DNA from: Allantophomopsis cytisporea
Taxonomy: Eukaryota > Ascomycota > Leotiomycetes > Phacidiales > Phacidiaceae
Assembly (NCBI GenBank): GCA_024752435.1
Contig: CP103037.1
Coordinates: 496,001-560,000 of the forward strand
Length of the DNA stretch: 64,000 nt
Direction: 5' to 3'
In this document: positions 58,966-64,000 of the stretch, piece after piece
How positions within the stretch are numbered: position 1 is the stretch's first letter
Layout of the letters: each line of letters begins with the position of its first letter
Notes under the pieces: model-generated
What the model was told of the DNA's origin: nothing
The model's input: the letters and a program-made list of their open reading frames with translations, nothing else
Database searches by the model: none
Translations under genes and position numbers: made by a program

Positions 58966-60330
58966 TGGTGATTTCGATACAAATGTCATTGACACAATTA
59001 TATTGATAAGAAATCCAAATGATTGGAGCTGATATCAATCACTCTTGTCGTCACAAGTTCCCGAGTTCTCACTAGAGATAACGTACCTTCAGATGAAAAT
59101 AAGGCGGCATCACGACCCCGACTGATTTATACTGGGAACATTCGTTCCCAATGATATCTGCGTAAAGACAATGCATTCTGTGTCCCGGCTGCTGCATCGT
59201 CGATCATACTTATCATTGTTCAGGGTATCAACGATCTCATCTCCAATATAGAACATGCAGTGGAGTGGATATGCATCGTCGAATATACAAGTCAATTGTA
59301 GGTCAATAATGTTTGTTCTTTCATGGAACCAATAGTATGCCATGTAGTCTCTCATGAGATGAAATATCAGCCAGATGAGTGTTGAGGATAGGATAGCAAA
59401 CTGAAAGTGACTTGGGAGTAGGTCAGTGGGAATATATCGATACCTACCCGGTAGAATGCTTACGACTTGATATGGGTTTTCCAGTTTCCTTATAAATGTC
59501 TTTGGAAAGGCCCAGTACATTCATATCAAGTGCCCTTCATACATACTATGGCTCCCCTCAACGAATTTTCGGCCAACGAATATGGTGTCTGGATATATGG
59601 TAAATCGCCGACTTCACTTCCAAGCTCAGTCCGCTTTGCGCGTCTCTGACTCTCGTACTATCACACCATGCACTTTCTACTTAGTCAAAGCACTAAGTAA
59701 AGTAGACTATGAAGTAGAGTGGATCATGCCTCTTTCTCTTCAATCTTTTTAGTAACTGTGTTCTACGTCCGAGGTTGATGACTTCAACTGTGCTTTGCGA
59801 AATGCGTCAACGTACTATGGAGCAGCAGTGATTATCACAGTAGAGTAATACTCGTAGTGGAGAAGTCGTGAATGATGACCATTGTCTGAAAGTCTCACGG
59901 GCGAGCAGAATGTAAGCTCCAGATCGTGTGCAATTCAAACAGGCAATTTTCTTCTCCTTCTCAGGAAATTTCCAAACGAAAAGGGCACGGGAGCCCTTTT
60001 ATGGCGTGATCAAATGGTCTGCGAATCTGAATGTTTGAAGACTCAACCAAATTCAAGTATGAACTCTTCGGTACCCAACATTTCTTTGCACACTTAATAT
60101 AGTTTGCCACTGACGAAAATGCAAAGAGGTGAAGACCATAACCTTCTCAGTCCATTGGCTGCCGATATATCGATTTGATATCATGGTCATTGACAACATA
60201 CCGTAGATTTCCACGTCATGACGAATTTGAGGAGGGAATATGATGGTGGAAGTTGTAGTGCAAATCCTCTTGTGATTTGGGTCTACGGTCTGGCCCGACA
60301 CGCACGACTTTGCGTGGCTGACTCGCGTAT

Positions 60331-60346
60331 GCTCGCTCGCTCGCTC
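60331..60346 (+). repeat. GCTC tetranucleotide microsatellite, four units
   Basis: Four consecutive GCTC units followed by GCCG. Potentially length-variable between strains. Confidence 0.7.
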
Positions 60347-60674
60347 GCCGATCAAAGATCCAAGCGGGAGCCACCACACTAAAATACCTCCCGCAACAAC
60401 CTTGAGGCTCATATCTCATAGTCAGGGCGGACGGAGGCCGTACTCCGCACAATGATTGGTACTTGAGGATCTCTTCTCATTCTAACTACTACTTGTATGT
60501 TATATCCACTTGATCAGAGAGGTCCGAACGTCGTCTAGTTGATCTATATGGACTTATAAACATACGTACATGTACATACATCTTCCTTGTTGAAATATTC
60601 ATGGCTCTCATATTTGGTTGCCCTCTCACTTATCGACATCCCTCCCCCTCCTTCGACTTTCCATGGTAGGCAGT

Positions 60675-60680
60675 CACGTG
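60675..60680. promoter_or_regulatory. CACGTG site upstream of methionine permease
   Basis: A TCACGTG element about 720 bp upstream of the permease ATG. In yeast TCACGTG is bound by Cbf1 with Met4/Met28 at sulphur-assimilation genes. A second copy lies inside coding exon 1 at 61414-61419. Relevance in this fungus is inference. Confidence 0.35.
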
Positions 60681-61397
60681 ATCTGAATTTCCGCCATCGA
60701 ATTCCACCATCCAAACTATTCTTTCAATGGGGCCGAATATTTGAAAGTATCATGTATAGAACTCGATCTAACCAACACGTACCTGTTCAGCCTCCACATC
60801 AAGAAACATCACAAGAAATCTTAGCTTGTTCGAGCGAATAACTCTCTCATTGAAGGCGAGTTAACTCATAGAGGTACCTAAGTCATTATTCAACCACTCG
60901 AAATTCCATATGTCGATGTCGCCATGTTGTACCGGAGAAAAAAAGCCAATTAGTTCCCGCCACAAACTGATCACGACATCGCAGAGGCAGTTTCATTTAC
61001 CTAAAAACTTGCCCTGTGCAGGGCGCAAAACCAATGAAGAATAATGATATTACCTACAATTATCCACTTGATTCTTGGATTGAATCAATTTCAGGTCCCT
61101 CAAGATGACCATTGTAGGTATGAACAATCACATTGTCTTGTGTTTTGCCTCTTACAGGAAGGTAACGTATGCTTCTCATCACACTGTCAGATTCCTCGTA
61201 TTCTTTGGTGCTTTATAACTTCTCTGGAGTCCCCCCGTTTGTACTGATATAATAAGACAATCATCTACCTACCTTGATCTTGCCTACTTGCTTGACAGCG
61301 CATATCACAGGTAGTGAGTGGATTTGCGCCTATCACTAGATAATCCACCCCTTAGTCTTCCGCGTTGCCATCTTGCGACGACTTACCTTAGGCAAGC

Positions 61398-63136
61398 ATG
61401 CTGGGCTTCATCTCACGTGACGTCGATTCCTCGGACTCGACCAAAGATATTCAGACGGGCGTCAAGAGTGATAATAGTAGAAATCACAGTCAAACAGATC
61501 ATAGTGAACTCAGCCAAGGTAGATTCAAGTGACAGGCTTCATATGTTGCCGACATCTAACTCATGACGCAGAAGAAGGAGATGTCTATCAAACCAACAAT
61601 GCAAGACGCCAAATTGGCCCAATAAGTGCTGTGTTTCTCATCTTTAATCGGATGATAGGCACTGGAATATTTTCCACACCATCGTCGATCCTTACTCTCT
61701 CTGGATCGGTTGGCCTGTCCCTCTTTATATGGGTCATAGGCATGCTCATTGCCGCTGCTGGTCTGGCAACTTATATGGAATTTGGCACCGGACTTCCACG
61801 CAATGGAGGCGAGAAAAACTACCTGGAGTATGTTTTCCGCAAACCGAGATTCCTTGTCACGAGTATGTATGCTATGTACGTTGTGCTCCTCGGATGGGCT
61901 GGCTCCAACTCTGTTGTCTTTGGCGAGTACATCTTGAATGCCGCTCAAGTCGAAGTCAACCGCTGGAACCAGCGTGGTGTTGGATTGGCCTGCATCACAG
62001 CCGCTTTCCTCATCCACGGCTTCGCCATCAACTGGGGGTTGAGACTGCAGAACTTCTTGGGTATCATCAAGCTTCTCATCCTGCTCTTGATCATTATCTC
62101 CGGATTTATTGCCCTCAGAGGACACCTTAAGGTCGAAAAACCACATAACTTCTCCAATGCATTCGAGGGAACCACCGGAAGTGCGTACGGTGTTGTTACC
62201 GCACTTTATAACGTGATTTGGAGTTACATTGGCTACAGCAATGCGAACTATGCTCTGTCGGAAACCAAGAACCCAGTGAAAACGCTCAAGATGGCCGCTC
62301 CAATAGCATTGATTATTGTTGCGGTACTCTACATGCTCGCCAATATCGCGTACTTTGCCGCTGTGCCAAAGGAAGAGATTATGACTTCTGGACGTATATT
62401 GGCGGCTTCATTCTTCCGCAACATGTTCGGAGCACGAGCCGAGCGCGTACTTTCCGTCTTCGTGGCCCTCTCAGCCTTCGGAAATGTGTTGAGTGTGATT
62501 TTCTCCCAGGGCAGAAGTATGTTCCCTTCATAGCAAAGATATATCCTTGGTCCCAAAACAATGCTAATTAGTACAGTCGTCCAAGAAATCGGCCGTGAAG
62601 GTATCCTCCCCTTCTCCAGGTTGTGGGCAAGCAACAAGCCCTTCAACACCCCCTTCATGGGCCTCTTCGAGCATTGGCTTGTCTCTGTCGTCATCATGCT
62701 TGCACCACCCCCCGGAGATGCTTACAATTTCATTGTCAACGTCATCTCCTACCCTCTCGCTGTCGTTAACGTCTTTGTCTCTCTCGCCCTCCTCATCCTC
62801 TACGTGCGTCCCTTCGCGGCCGATCGTCGTCCTCAGCACTGGGCACCGCCATTCCGTGCTACTTGGCCTGTCGTCCTATTTTTCATGCTCTCGAACGTGT
62901 ACCTCGTTATCGCGCCTTTTGTGCCGCCAGAGGCAGAACAGAATGTCTACAACAGCCTGCCATATTACCTTCATTGCGTGGTTGGAATTGGATTGTTTTT
63001 CGTAGGCGCCATTTATTGGCTTATTTGGGCGGTGATTCTGCCGAATATTGGCGGCTATAAACTTGTCAGGGAGCATATTGTCACGAGTGATGGGTGGAGT
63101 GGAAATGTCTTCAGGAAAGAGAAGAAGGAGGTTTGA
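61398..63136 (+). CDS. LAT-family permease, high-affinity methionine permease-like
   Basis: Three exons (61398-61518, 61572-62516, 62577-63136) give 541 aa. A hydrophilic 55-residue N-terminus, rich in Ser/Asp, is followed by twelve helices. Signatures: RQIGPISAVFLIFNRMIGTGIFSTPSSI (helix 1, shown here by its GTGIFSTPS core), MEFGTGLPRNGGEKNYLEYV, GWAGSNSVVFGEYIL, YNVIWSYIGYSNANYALSETKNPVKTLK (ETKNP loop) and GREGILPFSRLWASNKPFNTP. These match the Mup1-type high-affinity methionine/cysteine permeases of fungi (TC 2.A.3.8), plasma-membrane importers turned over by ubiquitination of N-terminal lysines; three Lys lie in the tail here. The start at 61398 keeps the tail; splicing at CCAAG/GTAGAT joins the acidic QEEGD segment. 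Substrate assignment is by family similarity only. Confidence 0.9.
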
Positions 63137-63983
63137 ATGATGGGGTAGAAAAATAAATTGGCGTTTAGAAAAAAGGGGATAAAATTTAATAAGTTGGGAA
63201 TACCTGTGGGCGACTTTGGTTTTTCATAATGCAGAATTGCTATGCATACACATGTACGGCTGGTTTCCACTATTCCTATGGGAGGAGGCGGTTACATAGA
63301 ACTCAATGTTTCTTTGGTAGATAGGAGCTCCATGCTCACTTTTTTTAATACATAAATCGTTGTCAGTTTCTACATAGCTATCAGCGTGGTTTATGTGCTT
63401 CAACACTAATCAGCCTCTTGACCTTTCGTCACTGGAGAGCTTCTACTTTTTCGGATATCCTACCAGTATACTCACTCACTAATAAATCTGCTTCATCACC
63501 TACCAGCAGCAAGGACGTAACATTGTTTGAATACTACCAGAGGTGGAACTAATGACTTATCTCATATTTTACGTCGGTGGTTGCTAACCTTTGATTAAAT
63601 GTTCTAGTATTGTCGCTAATAGGGGTTGAGTTTTATATTTTCTGTGTTACAGCGGTATTTAGTGGGTACCCTCTCTTATCAATATTTCAAATCTTCATTC
63701 TATTTTAGGATCTCCATTTTATAGAGTTACATAGAAATTACACATTATTTACTTGAACTTTCTTAAATTCAAAGAAAGCCATTAGTAACGTCGTATGGAC
63801 GTTCTAAATGCACAGCTGGTGGTTGTCGGTGACTGTTTCCACTGGCCGAGAACGTTGCAGAGATAAGGCACGTGAGTTCCTATAGTCTCGGTGATATAAA
63901 TAAATCAACCGAAGCCTAGGTGAAGCTGACTGAGATCCTGAACAAGCTTTTTCGTCATCATTGCAGATCTTCAACCTTCGAAA
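63137..63983. other. Right-edge intergenic region
   Basis: AT-rich, no gene supported. A TATAAA at 63895-63900 lies 84 bp before an ATG at 63984, the same spacing as in the ice-binding gene. Confidence 0.45.
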
Positions 63984-64000
63984 ATGGACGATTCAATCGC
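63984..64000 (+). CDS. Possible start of a gene cut by the window edge
   Basis: An ATG in good context (CGAAAATGG) opens the frame MDDSI and runs off the end. Support is only the upstream TATAAA (63895-63900) and the pyrimidine/CAAC-rich leader, so this is tentative and the product is unknown. Confidence 0.3.

Larger units (their letters stand above)
57179..61397. other. Four-kilobase gene-free stretch
   Basis: No supported gene. Minus-strand open frames at 57411-57752, 58505-58906 and 59110-59520 lack domains; the last has one hydrophobic stretch (FAILSSTLIWLIFHLM) but no family. Small features: a 13-bp tandem duplication at 58940-58965, a GCTC tetranucleotide run at 60331-60346, and CACGTG at 60675-60680 upstream of the methionine permease. 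Confidence 0.5.

Noticed and set aside
58505..59520. Two minus-strand open frames of 133 and 136 codons
   Set aside because: No domain, unusual composition, no splice sites extending them; typical chance frames in spacer DNA.

Overview
The window is filamentous ascomycete DNA. Its genes carry many short spliceosomal introns (mostly about 45-120 nt, GTRAGT-like donors, CTRAC branch sites), and the gene content is fungal: two zinc-cluster regulators, a PTH11-like membrane protein, Dal5-like and DHA1 MFS carriers, GH79 and GH31 enzymes. An intronless DUF3494 ice-binding protein and a small secreted protein with a DUF7907-like look would fit a leotiomycete, but no marker here fixes the lineage. 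I reconstructed 17 gene models, all of which can be spliced into intact reading frames, plus a possible start of an eighteenth gene at the right edge. I see no transposon, CRISPR array, rRNA or convincing tRNA.

Layout. 1-7.6 kb: gene-poor DNA, a secreted ice-binding-like protein (1814-2914), more gene-poor DNA, then a seven-helix PTH11/rhodopsin-like protein (5942-7527). 8-23 kb: a compact sugar-use block with an MFS sugar/H+ symporter (-), a BNR_4 beta-propeller protein (+), a secreted GH79 glucuronidase-like enzyme (+), a cytosolic GH31 alpha-xylosidase-like enzyme (-), a Zn2Cys6 regulator (-) and a monocarboxylate-type MFS carrier (+). Two divergent pairs with short shared promoters (symporter/BNR_4 and regulator/monocarboxylate carrier) frame it. 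24-31.4 kb: an amino-acid permease, a small secreted protein and a short class II DAHP synthase. 31.4-49.6 kb: mostly empty AT-rich DNA holding only a SAM methyltransferase and a C2HC plus Zn2Cys6 regulator, with a decayed direct repeat near 46 kb. 49.6-57.2 kb: myo-inositol oxygenase, a small NAD(P)-binding protein, a DHA1 drug/H+ antiporter and a Dal5-like anion permease. 57.2-61.4 kb is empty. 61.4-63.1 kb: a methionine-permease-like LAT transporter.

How the genes may work together. The 8-23 kb block reads as a catabolic cluster. A secreted glucuronidase trims a glucuronate-bearing glycan, a symporter imports products, and two enzymes without signal peptides (the BNR_4 propeller and GH31) finish them inside the cell. 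A zinc-cluster protein would be the local activator, and adjacent CreA-type sites suggest glucose repression. The likely substrate (arabinogalactan/gum-like chains capped with Rha-GlcA, or another GlcA/Xyl-decorated glycan) is inference. The DAHP synthase, methyltransferase and C2HC/Zn2Cys6 regulator share a gene-poor stretch and could be what is left of, or isolated parts of, a secondary-metabolism locus; no core synthase is visible, so this is weak.
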